A stretch of 64,000 nt of DNA from Chryseobacterium culicis (GTDB lineage Bacteria; Bacteroidota; Bacteroidia; Flavobacteriales; Weeksellaceae), in the NCBI RefSeq assembly GCF_002979755.1, contig NZ_PCPP01000001.1, positions 2,202,665 through 2,266,664 on the forward strand, read 5' to 3'. Below, one piece after another: positions 16,681 to 24,572 of the stretch. The notes beneath the pieces were generated by a model. The model was given only the letters and a program-made list of their open reading frames with translations, was not told the DNA's origin and did not search any database. Positions within the stretch are counted from its first letter, which is position 1. Every line of letters starts with the position of its first letter. The translations under genes were made by a program, and so were the position numbers.

Positions 16681-17571
16681 TTAGGAAAAGAAATCTGAGA
16701 TTCTCGGAAGTCCTGTCTGAGAGCCTTTACCTCCGGAAACTCTTGATGAGACTTCATTTCCGAATTTTACACATTCTTCGATAGAATTCCCATGGCACAT
16801 CGCAATGGCAAATCCTGACGTAAATGCATCACCCATCCCCATTTTATATACTTTTTCATCCTTATCGTTTCTGTAATATTTCATTTCTGTACCATCAAAA
16901 TAAATGGTGGAATTGGTATCATCTCTTACAAAAACTTTATTGAAATATTTTTTAAGAACCTCTTCTCTTTTTTCTTCCCCGAAAATAACGTACAATTCAT
17001 TGCTTTTAGCAACAATAAAATCAACCATTTCCAAAATTTCTTCACTGACTCTCATGGCAGGTGAAGCGTATAATCCTACTTTTTTTCCGTATTTCTTAGC
17101 TTTTCTAACGGTATGCTCTACAACATCCATAGAAACTTCAAGCTGTATCAGCACAAGATCTGTGGTATGAAAATACTTATCTGCCTCGTCTATATGTGAT
17201 TTGCTAAGGTATTTATTGGCTGCCGGTACTACAACAATAGCTGCATTTCCGTGGGAAGTGGTTACATAGGCTGTTCCCGTAGCTTCTTTATCTGTTTCAT
17301 GAACAAATCCTACATTCACATTTTCACTTACCAGATTTCTCATAATCTGCTGCCCAAGAGGATCCATTCCTACACATCCGATAAAGTATACACTCGCTCC
17401 CAGCCTGGCTGTACCTACTGATTGATTAGCACCCTTACCCCCAAAATAACTATCTGACTTAACGGCTAAAACCGTTTCATTAGGCAAAGGGAGTTTTTCG
17501 GTTTCAAGAACCAAATCTATCGATGAGCTGCCCACAACAATAATACGGGGTTGTTCTGATGAGAAATTCAT
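16681..17571 (-). CDS. PfkB-family (ribokinase-like) carbohydrate kinase
   Basis: 296 aa. The first PfkB signature appears as GGKGANQSVGTARLGA with the following IGCVGMDPLGQ, and the second as KMGMGDAFTSGFAIA, with the catalytic Asp in GDAF. One position in the usual GAGD motif is Met here. The N-terminus IIVVGSSSIDLVLE is typical of ribokinases. It phosphorylates a sugar or nucleoside with ATP; the strongly ribokinase-like GGKGANQ favours ribose or a similar pentose. It has its own promoter element and terminator and no transporter nearby. Confidence 0.9.
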   Translation of the reverse strand: MNFSSEQPRIIVVGSSSIDLVLETEKLPLPNETVLAVKSDSYFGGKGANQSVGTARLGASVYFIGCVGMDPLGQQIMRNLVSENVNVGFVHETDKEATGTAYVTTSHGNAAIVVVPAANKYLSKSHIDEADKYFHTTDLVLIQLEVSMDVVEHTVRKAKKYGKKVGLYASPAMRVSEEILEMVDFIVAKSNELYVIFGEEKREEVLKKYFNKVFVRDDTNSTIYFDGTEMKYYRNDKDEKVYKMGMGDAFTSGFAIAMCHGNSIEECVKFGNEVSSRVSGGKGSQTGLPRISDFFS

Positions 17572-17619
17572 TGTGTTTTGTATTAGCTTTAAAATTTATA
17601 ACTGACAAAAATTGTGTCT

Positions 17620-17627
17620 CAAAAATA
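17620..17627 (-). promoter_or_regulatory. Promoter -7 element of the PfkB kinase gene
   Basis: TATTTTTG on the minus strand, an exact TAnnTTTG match 48 nt before the ATG, in the gap after the DUF4241 gene. Confidence 0.5.
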
Positions 17628-17639
17628 GCTAATTTAAAA

Positions 17640-18275
17640 TTAACTTATTTCTATAAATTCAGTAATTATTTTCACTGGCTGTTGATCTTTGTTATATGCT
17701 ATATAGCTGGCATAAAATCCTTCTCCATATCCGGTTTCAAAAGCAAATATAGTTCCGGGATGTTCCTTTGCAGGTTTAAGAAAGGCATACTGATCTATTG
17801 CGCCATTTTCATCAAAGAAGTAGTCATGGAAAAATTCTTCGTAGATTCCCATAAAATCACCTCCTTTATTTTGATACAATCGCTGTTCAAGTTCGTTCAG
17901 ACTGTTTTGGGTATCCACATCCATGAAACATCCCATCCCGCTTTCTACAGGATATCCGAATACTTCTTCTTTCGCAAGATCTTTTATATTCTGTCCTGCT
18001 GTAGTGGCCATTTTCCATTCTTTAATTTCAGAATTACTGAATATAATTTCGGCATAGGCTACACAGTTGCTCTCTCTTTCTTTATGGATCATTACAGAAA
18101 AATCTCCTTTGGGAAATTCTGTGGTAAAAGGAAGCATATCATTAGTGATCAAAGGATCACAGGTAACAATCTTTCCACTTGAAAGGTAGATCTTCCCTAC
18201 TTCAAAACTTTCCAGCAACGGACTTTCTACAAAGTCTTTCGAGAATAGTTTTTGTATGTTTTCTATGTGTGTCAT
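17640..18275 (-). CDS. DUF4241 protein
   Basis: 211 aa, soluble, acidic. It has the family features SGKIVTCDPLI followed by a proline/phenylalanine-containing strand, the SNCVAYAEIIFS strand, a central ESGMGCFMD and a late GYGEGFYASYIAYN segment. DUF4241 has no established activity; some members sit in toxin/immunity settings, but nothing here suggests that. It lies alone between the valS hairpin and the kinase promoter. Confidence 0.82.
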   Translation of the reverse strand: MTHIENIQKLFSKDFVESPLLESFEVGKIYLSSGKIVTCDPLITNDMLPFTTEFPKGDFSVMIHKERESNCVAYAEIIFSNSEIKEWKMATTAGQNIKDLAKEEVFGYPVESGMGCFMDVDTQNSLNELEQRLYQNKGGDFMGIYEEFFHDYFFDENGAIDQYAFLKPAKEHPGTIFAFETGYGEGFYASYIAYNKDQQPVKIITEFIEIS

Positions 18276-18295
18276 TTTATTTATTCTTTAAACCA

Positions 18296-18333
18296 TCAGG
18301 CTGGATACAATTCTTCATGTGTATCCAGCCTGA
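18296..18333 (-). terminator. Hairpin downstream of valS, probable terminator
   Basis: TCAGGCTGGATAC and GTATCCAGCCTGA form a perfect 13-bp stem with a 12-nt loop, 28 nt past the valS stop. Only a weak T-rich tract (GGTTTAAAG) follows on the minus strand, so termination efficiency is uncertain. Confidence 0.65.
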
Positions 18334-18361
18334 GATTTTGACAAAATTTATTGTCTATACT

Positions 18362-20977
18362 TTATAAACTTTTCAGTTTCTCTTCAAGGATCGCAATCTT
18401 ATCCTGAGCATCTTTTTGCTTCTTACGTTCTCCTTCTACCACTTCAGGCTTAGCATTCGCAACAAATTTTTCATTGGAAAGCTTCTTTTCTACTGAAATT
18501 AAGAACCCTTTTAAATATTTTACTTCTTCTTCAGTTTTAGCTTTTTCCTCACCTAAATCTAAGTTTTCACTTAAAGGAATAGAAACTTCAGTAGCTCCTA
18601 CCAGGAATGTAAAGCTTGGCTTATCTGTTTTCTGCCCGAAGTGAATTTCAGAAATATTTGCTAATTTTCTTACTACATCTTCATTGGCAAATTCAGTAGC
18701 ATTGGTATATACCTCAGCAGCTTCTCTTGGTGAAATTCCTTTTGTCTGACGGTAATTTCTAACTCCGGAAATCAATTCTGCTGCCGTTTCAAAATTCTTA
18801 ATAATGGTCTCATCAAACTTACCAGCTTCTTTCTGTTGAGCAATAACTAAAGCTTCATCAATACTTCTTTCCGAAATAGTCTGCCATAATTCCTCTGTAA
18901 GGAAAGGCATGAACGGGTGAAGTAACTTCATCAGCTCTTCAAAGAAATATATTGTTTTGTTATAAACATCCTTAGAAATTCCTTCTCCATAATTTGGCTT
19001 GATCGCTTCAAGGTACCACCCACAAAAATCATCCCAAATTAATTTATAGATCAAATGCAGGGCATCAGAAATTCTGAATTTCTCGAACTGATCATTAATT
19101 TCGGCAATTGTTTTATTCAGCTTATTTTCAAACCATTCAATAGCCTGTGTGTCTGTAGCAATAGCGGGCTTATCTTCATGATTCCACATGTTGATCAGAC
19201 GGAATGCATTCCAGATCTTCGTCATGAAGTTTCTTCCCTGAAGCATTAAATCTTCATCAAAAAGAAGGTCATTTCCTGCTGCAGAGCTCAATAGAATTCC
19301 TACACGTACTCCATCTGCTCCATATTTATCCATTAATTCAAGAGGATCCGGAGAGTTTCCAAGAGATTTTGACATCTTTCTTCTCTGCTTATCTCTTACA
19401 ATTCCTGTAAAATACACATTCTTAAATGGAACTTCTTTTCTATATTCCAATCCGGCCATAATCATTCTGGCTACCCAGAAGAAAATAATATCCGGACCTG
19501 TAACCAGATCAGATGTTGGGTAATAATAGTTGATATCTTTATTTTCAGGATCAAGCAATCCATCAAATACAGACATTGGCCATAACCAAGATGAGAACCA
19601 TGTATCCAATGCATCATCATCCTGTCTAAGGTTTTCTATCGTCAGAGTTGAATTTCCTGTTTTTTGTTTTGCCAGTTCTAAAGCAGCTTCTTTAGTTTCT
19701 GCAACTACAAAATCTTCATCCCCTTCTCCATAATAGTAAGCAGGAATCTGCTGTCCCCACCAAAGCTGACGGGAAATATTCCAGTCACGGATGTTTTCCA
19801 TCCAGTGCTTGTAGGTATTTTTAAACTTCTCCGGATAGAACTTCACTTCGTCATCCATTACTACATCCAAAGCTGGTTTAGCAATTTCAGACATTTTAAG
19901 GAACCATTGTACTGAAACTTTAGGTTCAATAACAGCGCCTGTTCTCTCAGAAGTTCCTACTTTGTTTACATAATCTTCTGCCTTCAACAAAAGATCTTTC
20001 TCTTCAAGTTCTTTAGCGATCTGCTTTCTTACATCAAATCTGTTCTTTCCGGCATAATGTAAACCATGTTCGTTAAGATTTCCATCATCATCCAGTGCAT
20101 CAATCATTTTCAGCTGATGTTTCTGTCCGATTTCGTAATCATTGATATCATGGGCAGGTGTAATTTTCAAAGCTCCTGTTCCGAATTCTATATCAACATA
20201 TTCATCCTCAATAATTGGGATTACTCGGTTAACGATCGGTACAATTACATTTTTACCTTTCAGGTGAGCATATCTTTCATCATTAGGATTGATACATACG
20301 GCGGTATCCCCGAAAATAGTTTCAGGACGCGTAGTTGCTACTGAAAGGAATTCTTCTGAACCTTCAATTTTATATTTAAGGAAATACAATTTCCCGTTCT
20401 GTTCTTTAAATATTACTTCTTCGTCGGAAATATTGGTTTTCGCTTCCGGATCCCAGTTTACCATTCTGTACCCTCTGTAGATCAATCCTTTGTTATAAAG
20501 GTCTACAAAGCTTTTGATAACCTGCTGCGAAAGTTTGTCTTCCAAAGTGAATCGGGTTCTGTCCCAATCACACGAACATCCTAATTTTTTCAACTGCTCA
20601 AGGATGGTCCCTCCATATTTATTGGTCCAGTCCCAGGCATGCGTTAAAAATTCTTCACGGGTAATATCTGACTTATTGACTCCTTCAGACTTCAGTTTAG
20701 CAACAACTTTAGCTTCAGTAGCAATTGAAGCGTGATCTGTTCCCGGAATCCAACAAGCATTAAATCCGCGCATTCTTGCACGACGGACCAGAACATCTTG
20801 AAGGGTATTATTCAACATATGCCCCATGTGTAATATCCCCGTCACGTTTGGCGGAGGAATGACCACGGTATACGGTGGTTTGTCATTAGGCTCTGAATGG
20901 AAAAATTTGTTTTCCAACCAGTAATTGTACCATTTTTGTTCTGTTTCCTGTGGATTGTACTTTTCTGAAATCTGCAT
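18362..20977 (-). CDS. valS: Valyl-tRNA synthetase
   Basis: 871 aa from the ATG at 20975-20977 (MQISEKYNPQETEQKWY), the usual family N-terminus; a TTG at 21001 is in frame but would leave no leader after the -7 box. Class I motifs HMGH (residues 50-53, in PPPNVTGILHMGH) and KMSKS (RRKMSKSLGN) are present, as is the editing-domain signature TTRPETIFGDTAV. An anticodon-binding domain and a C-terminal coiled coil (about the last 65 residues) complete it. It charges tRNA-Val and hydrolyses Thr-tRNA-Val. Length is normal. Confidence 0.98.
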   Translation of the reverse strand: MQISEKYNPQETEQKWYNYWLENKFFHSEPNDKPPYTVVIPPPNVTGILHMGHMLNNTLQDVLVRRARMRGFNACWIPGTDHASIATEAKVVAKLKSEGVNKSDITREEFLTHAWDWTNKYGGTILEQLKKLGCSCDWDRTRFTLEDKLSQQVIKSFVDLYNKGLIYRGYRMVNWDPEAKTNISDEEVIFKEQNGKLYFLKYKIEGSEEFLSVATTRPETIFGDTAVCINPNDERYAHLKGKNVIVPIVNRVIPIIEDEYVDIEFGTGALKITPAHDINDYEIGQKHQLKMIDALDDDGNLNEHGLHYAGKNRFDVRKQIAKELEEKDLLLKAEDYVNKVGTSERTGAVIEPKVSVQWFLKMSEIAKPALDVVMDDEVKFYPEKFKNTYKHWMENIRDWNISRQLWWGQQIPAYYYGEGDEDFVVAETKEAALELAKQKTGNSTLTIENLRQDDDALDTWFSSWLWPMSVFDGLLDPENKDINYYYPTSDLVTGPDIIFFWVARMIMAGLEYRKEVPFKNVYFTGIVRDKQRRKMSKSLGNSPDPLELMDKYGADGVRVGILLSSAAGNDLLFDEDLMLQGRNFMTKIWNAFRLINMWNHEDKPAIATDTQAIEWFENKLNKTIAEINDQFEKFRISDALHLIYKLIWDDFCGWYLEAIKPNYGEGISKDVYNKTIYFFEELMKLLHPFMPFLTEELWQTISERSIDEALVIAQQKEAGKFDETIIKNFETAAELISGVRNYRQTKGISPREAAEVYTNATEFANEDVVRKLANISEIHFGQKTDKPSFTFLVGATEVSIPLSENLDLGEEKAKTEEEVKYLKGFLISVEKKLSNEKFVANAKPEVVEGERKKQKDAQDKIAILEEKLKSL

Positions 20978-21005
20978 AAATTCTATTTCTTTGGCTTGCA
21001 ATTTG

Positions 21006-21013
21006 CAAAAATA
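21006..21013 (-). promoter_or_regulatory. valS promoter, -7 element
   Basis: TATTTTTG on the minus strand matches TAnnTTTG. It predicts a start site near 20999, giving a leader of about 22 nt to the ATG at 20977 and arguing against the upstream TTG. Confidence 0.55.
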
Positions 21014-21055
21014 GTCTAAAGAAAAAAATTTTTAAGCATGAATTAAAATAATTTT

Positions 21056-21063
21056 TAACTTTG
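21056..21063 (+). promoter_or_regulatory. Promoter -7 element of the DUF1573 gene
   Basis: TAACTTTG, an exact match to TAnnTTTG, 42 nt before the ATG. It is divergent from, and 42 bp away from, the valS element. Confidence 0.6.
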
Positions 21064-21105
21064 TTTCACAAAATTTATCTAACAAACGTATTAACATTCA
21101 AGAAT

Positions 21106-21570
21106 ATGAAAAAATTAATTGCAGGAATTGCACTATTCGGGACATTTGCTCTGGCATCTGCACAAACAATTACATTTGATAAAACAACTTTCGATTACGG
21201 TACTATTAAGCCTAATGCTGATGGTACAAGATTCTTTACTGTAACGAACTCAGGTGATAAGCCTTTGATCCTTTCAAATGTAAAACCTTCTTGTGGATGT
21301 ACAACTCCTGAATTCAGCCAAGATCCTATTATGCCTGGGAAATCAGCTAAGATCAAGGTTGGATACAACACTGCTATTCCTGGCCCTTTCAACAAAATGA
21401 TTGAGGTTTTTTCTAATGATCCTGCCAACAACAGAAGTGTAATCTACATCAAAGGTAACGTAGATGCTAACGCTCCTGAGCCAAAAGTATTGACTGCTGC
21501 TGAGCAGAAAGAAGCTGCTAAGGCTGAGAAAAAAGCTGCAAAACTTGCTAAAAAAGCTGCTGCAAAGTAA
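21106..21570 (+). CDS. Exported DUF1573 protein
   Basis: 154 aa from the ATG at 21106. A signal peptide (MKKLIAGIALFGTFALASA, cut before QTITF) is followed by one DUF1573 Ig-like domain with FDYGTIKPNADG, FTVTNSGDKPL, KPSCGCTTPEF and the late VFSNDP strand. A C-terminal tail of about 25 residues, nearly all Ala, Lys and Glu, follows. DUF1573 domains are common in the Bacteroidetes periplasm or cell surface; their role is not known. Strong start, own promoter and terminator suggest a well-expressed single gene. Confidence 0.92.
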   Translation: MKKLIAGIALFGTFALASAQTITFDKTTFDYGTIKPNADGTRFFTVTNSGDKPLILSNVKPSCGCTTPEFSQDPIMPGKSAKIKVGYNTAIPGPFNKMIEVFSNDPANNRSVIYIKGNVDANAPEPKVLTAAEQKEAAKAEKKAAKLAKKAAAK

Positions 21571-21592
21571 GCTCTACTCAAAAAAATAAAAG

Positions 21593-21619
21593 AACCGTCT
21601 CTATTGAGGCGGTTTTTTT
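21593..21619 (+). terminator. Intrinsic terminator of the DUF1573 gene
   Basis: AACCGTCTC and GAGGCGGTT pair over 9 bp (one G-T wobble) with a 4-nt loop, followed by a run of seven T. Confidence 0.92.
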
Positions 21620-21746
21620 ATTACATTTATGTTTGATTAGGAGGCAGATGATAGGTAATAGGTGGCAGTAAATGTATTGATGTTGATCAAATATATTATC
21701 TAGGTTTTAGCTGAAGCCTTCGGTTTTATTTTTCTTTATAATGGCT

Positions 21747-21758
21747 GGGCTAAAGCCC
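21747..21758. repeat. Intergenic palindrome GGGCTAAAGCCC
   Basis: A perfect 5-bp-arm palindrome with an AA centre. The core GGCTAAAGCC recurs at 63488-63497, also intergenic, so it is probably a dispersed short repeat of this genome. Confidence 0.55.
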
Positions 21759-21783
21759 ACCCCTATTGAATTTAAAGAACAAG

Positions 21784-21828
21784 ATCTTTTAATCTTTTAA
21801 TCTTTTAATCTTTTAATCTTTTAATCTT
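21784..21828. repeat. Octanucleotide tandem repeat (ATCTTTTA)5.6 before the PPK2 gene
   Basis: Five perfect copies of ATCTTTTA plus ATCTT, ending 8 nt before the ATG at 21837. As with the repeat at 1823-1930, it fills the place where a ribosome-binding site would lie. Confidence 0.93.
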
Positions 21829-21836
21829 AAAAATAT

Positions 21837-22706
21837 ATGGACACCGATTTCTCAGATGACTTTAAGGTAAATGGAAAATTTTCGATAAAAAAAACGTCAA
21901 CTTCTTATAAAGGAAAGCTTACTAAAGAAGAAGGAGAGCAAATGCTGATTCAGGAGAAAGAAAAACTTCGTGAACTGCAGGAAAAATTATATGCTGACGG
22001 AAGCCAGTCTTTGCTTGTTGTATTACAGGCTATGGATGCTGCTGGAAAAGACAGTATGATAGAGCATGTTTTCGGAGGAGTGAATCCTCAGGGATGTAAT
22101 GTGACCAGTTTTAAAACCCCAAGTTCCAAAGAATATTCCCATGATTTTTTATGGAGACATTATCTTGCATTGCCACAGAAAGGAATGATTGGAATTTTCA
22201 ACCGTTCTCATTATGAAAGTGTTCTGGTTTGTAAGGTGCACCCTGAATATAATTTAAGTGAAAAAACATGGTCTTCCGTAAAAGACTTTGACAGCAAATT
22301 CTGGGAAAACAGATATGAAAGCATCCGGAATTTTGAAAAACACCTTTCACAAAACGGAACTACAGTTGTTAAGATCTTTTTGCATGTTTCCAAGGATGAA
22401 CAGAAAAAAAGACTTCTGGACAGAATTGACGAACAGGAAAAAAACTGGAAATTCTCTGCGGGAGATCTTCCGGAAAGAGCATTATTCGATCAATATATGG
22501 AGGCTTACGAAAACGCGATCAACGAAACATCAAAAGACCATGCTCCCTGGTATGTGCTTCCCGCTGACAGCAAATGGTTTGCAAGAGTAGCTGCTATCCA
22601 GATCATTATTGATACACTTGAAAAAATGAATCTTAAATATCCTACACTTTCTGATAAAGACAGACAAGAACTTCAGGAATCTAAAAAACAATTGGAAAGC
22701 GAATAA
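21837..22706 (+). CDS. PPK2-family polyphosphate:nucleotide phosphotransferase
   Basis: 289 aa. The P-loop kinase fold of PPK2 is clear: Walker A-like DAAGKDS at 67-73, a Walker B-like FNRSHYE at 121-127, and late conserved segments RIDEQEKNWKFSAGDLPER and APWYVLPADSKWFAR. It transfers phosphate between polyphosphate and nucleotides; length and motifs fit the single-domain group annotated as polyphosphate:AMP/ADP phosphotransferase, but the exact nucleotide preference cannot be read. It is monocistronic and preceded by an octamer repeat. Confidence 0.93.
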   Translation: MDTDFSDDFKVNGKFSIKKTSTSYKGKLTKEEGEQMLIQEKEKLRELQEKLYADGSQSLLVVLQAMDAAGKDSMIEHVFGGVNPQGCNVTSFKTPSSKEYSHDFLWRHYLALPQKGMIGIFNRSHYESVLVCKVHPEYNLSEKTWSSVKDFDSKFWENRYESIRNFEKHLSQNGTTVVKIFLHVSKDEQKKRLLDRIDEQEKNWKFSAGDLPERALFDQYMEAYENAINETSKDHAPWYVLPADSKWFARVAAIQIIIDTLEKMNLKYPTLSDKDRQELQESKKQLESE

Positions 22707-22713
22707 ATGAGGT

Positions 22714-22775
22714 TGGAAGATGGAAGCATGAAGATGGAGGTTTAAAAACTTCACTCTTACATCCTCTGACTTCCA
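22714..22775. repeat. Inverted pair of degenerate heptamer blocks
   Basis: Left block TGGAAGA TGGAAGC ATGAAGA TGGAGGT (22714-22741); right block, read on the minus strand, TGGAAGT CAGAGGA TGTAAGA GTGAAGT (22748-22775). The blocks are inverted to each other around an A-rich centre and can fold into an imperfect hairpin. It lies between the PPK2 stop and the 3' end of rnpB. The same motif family recurs at 62281-62436. Confidence 0.7.
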
Positions 22776-22790
22776 ATTTTTAAAAAAAAT

Positions 22791-23114
22791 CACGAGAAAA
22801 TCTATAAGCCGGATTCTGTACTTCCGAAGAAGCGCCTGTTATTTATCTACGTGGTACATTGCTGCAACACTTGAGCTGATTACCCCTCGGTTTTCAGGAC
22901 GAGCCGCCCCTATTTCCATTGCTGAAAAGAACCGATATACTTACCATTGCACCGCAAAGAGTTTACCTGGTTTCACTACAGCCGAACTGTACCTGCTTTC
23001 TGTTGCACTTGTCCTACCCTCACGGGTGACGGATGTTATCCGCTTTGCTGCTCTATGGTGTCCGGACTTTCCTACCCTTGTCGAAACAAGAATCAACAAG
23101 CCGATTTTCTCGCG
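22791..23114 (-). ncRNA. rnpB: RNase P RNA (bacterial class A)
   Basis: The minus strand contains the universally conserved core AGGAAAGTCCGGACACC near the 5' end and ACAGAATCCGGCTTA near the 3' end. The GGTAGGACAAGTGCAACAGA stretch and GGTAAACTC segments are also typical. The ends pair: CGAGAAAATC at the 5' end with GATTTTCTCG at the 3' end forms P1, which sets the limits to within a few nucleotides (about 324 nt). A run of eight T follows at the 3' end. It is the catalytic RNA that trims tRNA 5' leaders. Small ORFs on both strands here are not genes. Confidence 0.97.
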
Positions 23115-23118
23115 GAGG

Positions 23119-23126
23119 CAAAGGTA
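23119..23126 (-). promoter_or_regulatory. rnpB promoter, -7 element
   Basis: TACCTTTG on the minus strand, an exact TAnnTTTG match ending 5 nt before the predicted 5' end of RNase P RNA. This is just where a -7 box should be. Confidence 0.7.
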
Positions 23127-23355
23127 CACAAATTTTGCGGTAAAAAGGTAAAAGTTCAGAAAGGCTCAATGGTTTTAAGCCCTATGTAAATGAGTAGATA
23201 TATAAATATTTTTCTTTTGTTTTTTGATGAGAATATGAATTACATGCTACAATATTTAAAGCATGTTCACGATTCTGTAGTCTAGCTTTTACGATTTTTT
23301 GTTATAATTTTCACCAATTACCACTTTATTATTATCTTCGTGCCATTATATATCT

Positions 23356-23847
23356 ATGGATTCCAGAGAAAAAGAATTTGCGCAGCTTATCAAGGATAAT
23401 CAGGGACTGATTATTAAAGTATCGCGTCTGTACACAAATTCTCTGGAAGATGAAGAGGATCTTTTCCAGGAAATTGTGTTACAACTCTGGAGAAGCTATG
23501 ATTCCTTTAAAGGAAATTCTAAAATTTCCACATGGATGTACCGTGTAGCGCTCAATACAGCCATTACCCTCTTTAGAAAAAAAAGCAAAAGCCTTCCTAC
23601 GAATGAGCTGGACATCAACCATAAAGATTTTGTGGAAGATGACGATGAAAAACAGCAGCAGGTATCGCTTTTGTATACTGTAATCAAGACTCTTCCGAAT
23701 GTAGAAAGAGCCATTGTCATGATGTATCTTGACGATCTGCCTTACAAGGACATTGCAGAAAACCTCGGAATCACTGAAGTCAATGCACGCGTGAAAATGA
23801 ACAGATTAAAGAAAACCCTTAAAGAACAGATGGAAAAATATGCCTGA
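23356..23847 (+). CDS. ECF-type RNA polymerase sigma factor
   Basis: 163 aa. Region 2 is visible as EDEEDLFQEIVLQLWRSYDSF with KISTWMYRVALNTAI, and region 4 as LPNVERAIVMMYLDDLPYKDIAENLGITE followed by the recognition helix. Length and two-region layout are those of ECF sigma factors. The membrane protein downstream starts 8 nt before this stop codon and is a candidate anti-sigma partner. Targets are unknown, and no outer-membrane FecR/SusC pair is nearby. Confidence 0.93.
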   Translation: MDSREKEFAQLIKDNQGLIIKVSRLYTNSLEDEEDLFQEIVLQLWRSYDSFKGNSKISTWMYRVALNTAITLFRKKSKSLPTNELDINHKDFVEDDDEKQQQVSLLYTVIKTLPNVERAIVMMYLDDLPYKDIAENLGITEVNARVKMNRLKKTLKEQMEKYA

Positions 23848-24514
23848 ATTTGATTTAGATAGCTTTAAGAAAACATGGCAGGAACAACCTGTACAAGATA
23901 AATATGACAACACTGAGATTCTTCAGATGTTGAATAGAAAATCACGTAACTATGTGAAATATATTTTCTGGATCAGTGTTATAGAATTCCTGTTCTTTTC
24001 TGTGTTGGGACTGTTTTACTTTTTCCCGGAAGAGGAATCAGACAGCTTCCGTAAAATGTTGGAGCGATTAGGAGCTCAGGAATCTCCAGAAGCTGAAAAC
24101 AATTTCGGTCATGCTTATCTGGCTATAAAAGTCTTAAGTTTATTAATTACAGCTTATTTTGTATTGAAATTCTATCAGAATTACCGAAAAATAAAGATTG
24201 AGGAAAATCTGAAAGGGCTTATTACCCGAATCATTAAATTCAAAACAACCGTCAATGCTTTTATTCTCATCAGTATTGTTTTATTGTTAATATTCACTTT
24301 TGTACTGATCGCTTTCATCTTTTATATATTAGATTCTCAGAATATACAGCCTAGTGGCTCCAACCTTGCGATTGTTATTGTTGGCATTGCCGTAAGCTCG
24401 TTGCTTGCAGTCTCTATGATCTGGTTTTATTACAGACTGGTATACGGGACAATTATTAAAAAGCTTGACAAAAACCTAAAGCAGCTTAAAGAAATAGATT
24501 CTCAGGAAAATTAA
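23840..24514 (+). CDS. Membrane protein coupled to the sigma factor, possible anti-sigma factor
   Basis: 224 aa. A soluble N-terminal segment of about 38 residues (FDLDSFKKTWQEQPVQDKYD...) precedes four membrane helices near residues 40-62, 92-112, 136-160 and 170-192, and a charged C-terminal tail. The N-terminal helix and the 8-nt overlap with the sigma gene resemble Bacteroidetes ECF partner proteins, which hold the sigma factor at the membrane. There is no zinc-binding anti-sigma motif (HxxxCxxC), so the anti-sigma role is inferred from context only. Confidence 0.7.
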   Translation: MPEFDLDSFKKTWQEQPVQDKYDNTEILQMLNRKSRNYVKYIFWISVIEFLFFSVLGLFYFFPEEESDSFRKMLERLGAQESPEAENNFGHAYLAIKVLSLLITAYFVLKFYQNYRKIKIEENLKGLITRIIKFKTTVNAFILISIVLLLIFTFVLIAFIFYILDSQNIQPSGSNLAIVIVGIAVSSLLAVSMIWFYYRLVYGTIIKKLDKNLKQLKEIDSQEN

Positions 24515-24572
24515 TATACATAGGCATAGTTCGGGATATAATTGCTAATTTTATTCCACCAAATCTTAAACT

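Noticed and set aside
20978..21001. Eight extra N-terminal residues of ValRS from a TTG
   Set aside because: Transcription is predicted to start there; the conserved N-terminus begins at the ATG.
22941..23189. Two open frames on opposite strands (about 62 and 80 codons)
   Set aside because: They lie on RNase P RNA, whose conserved core and P1 ends are clear; no protein likeness.
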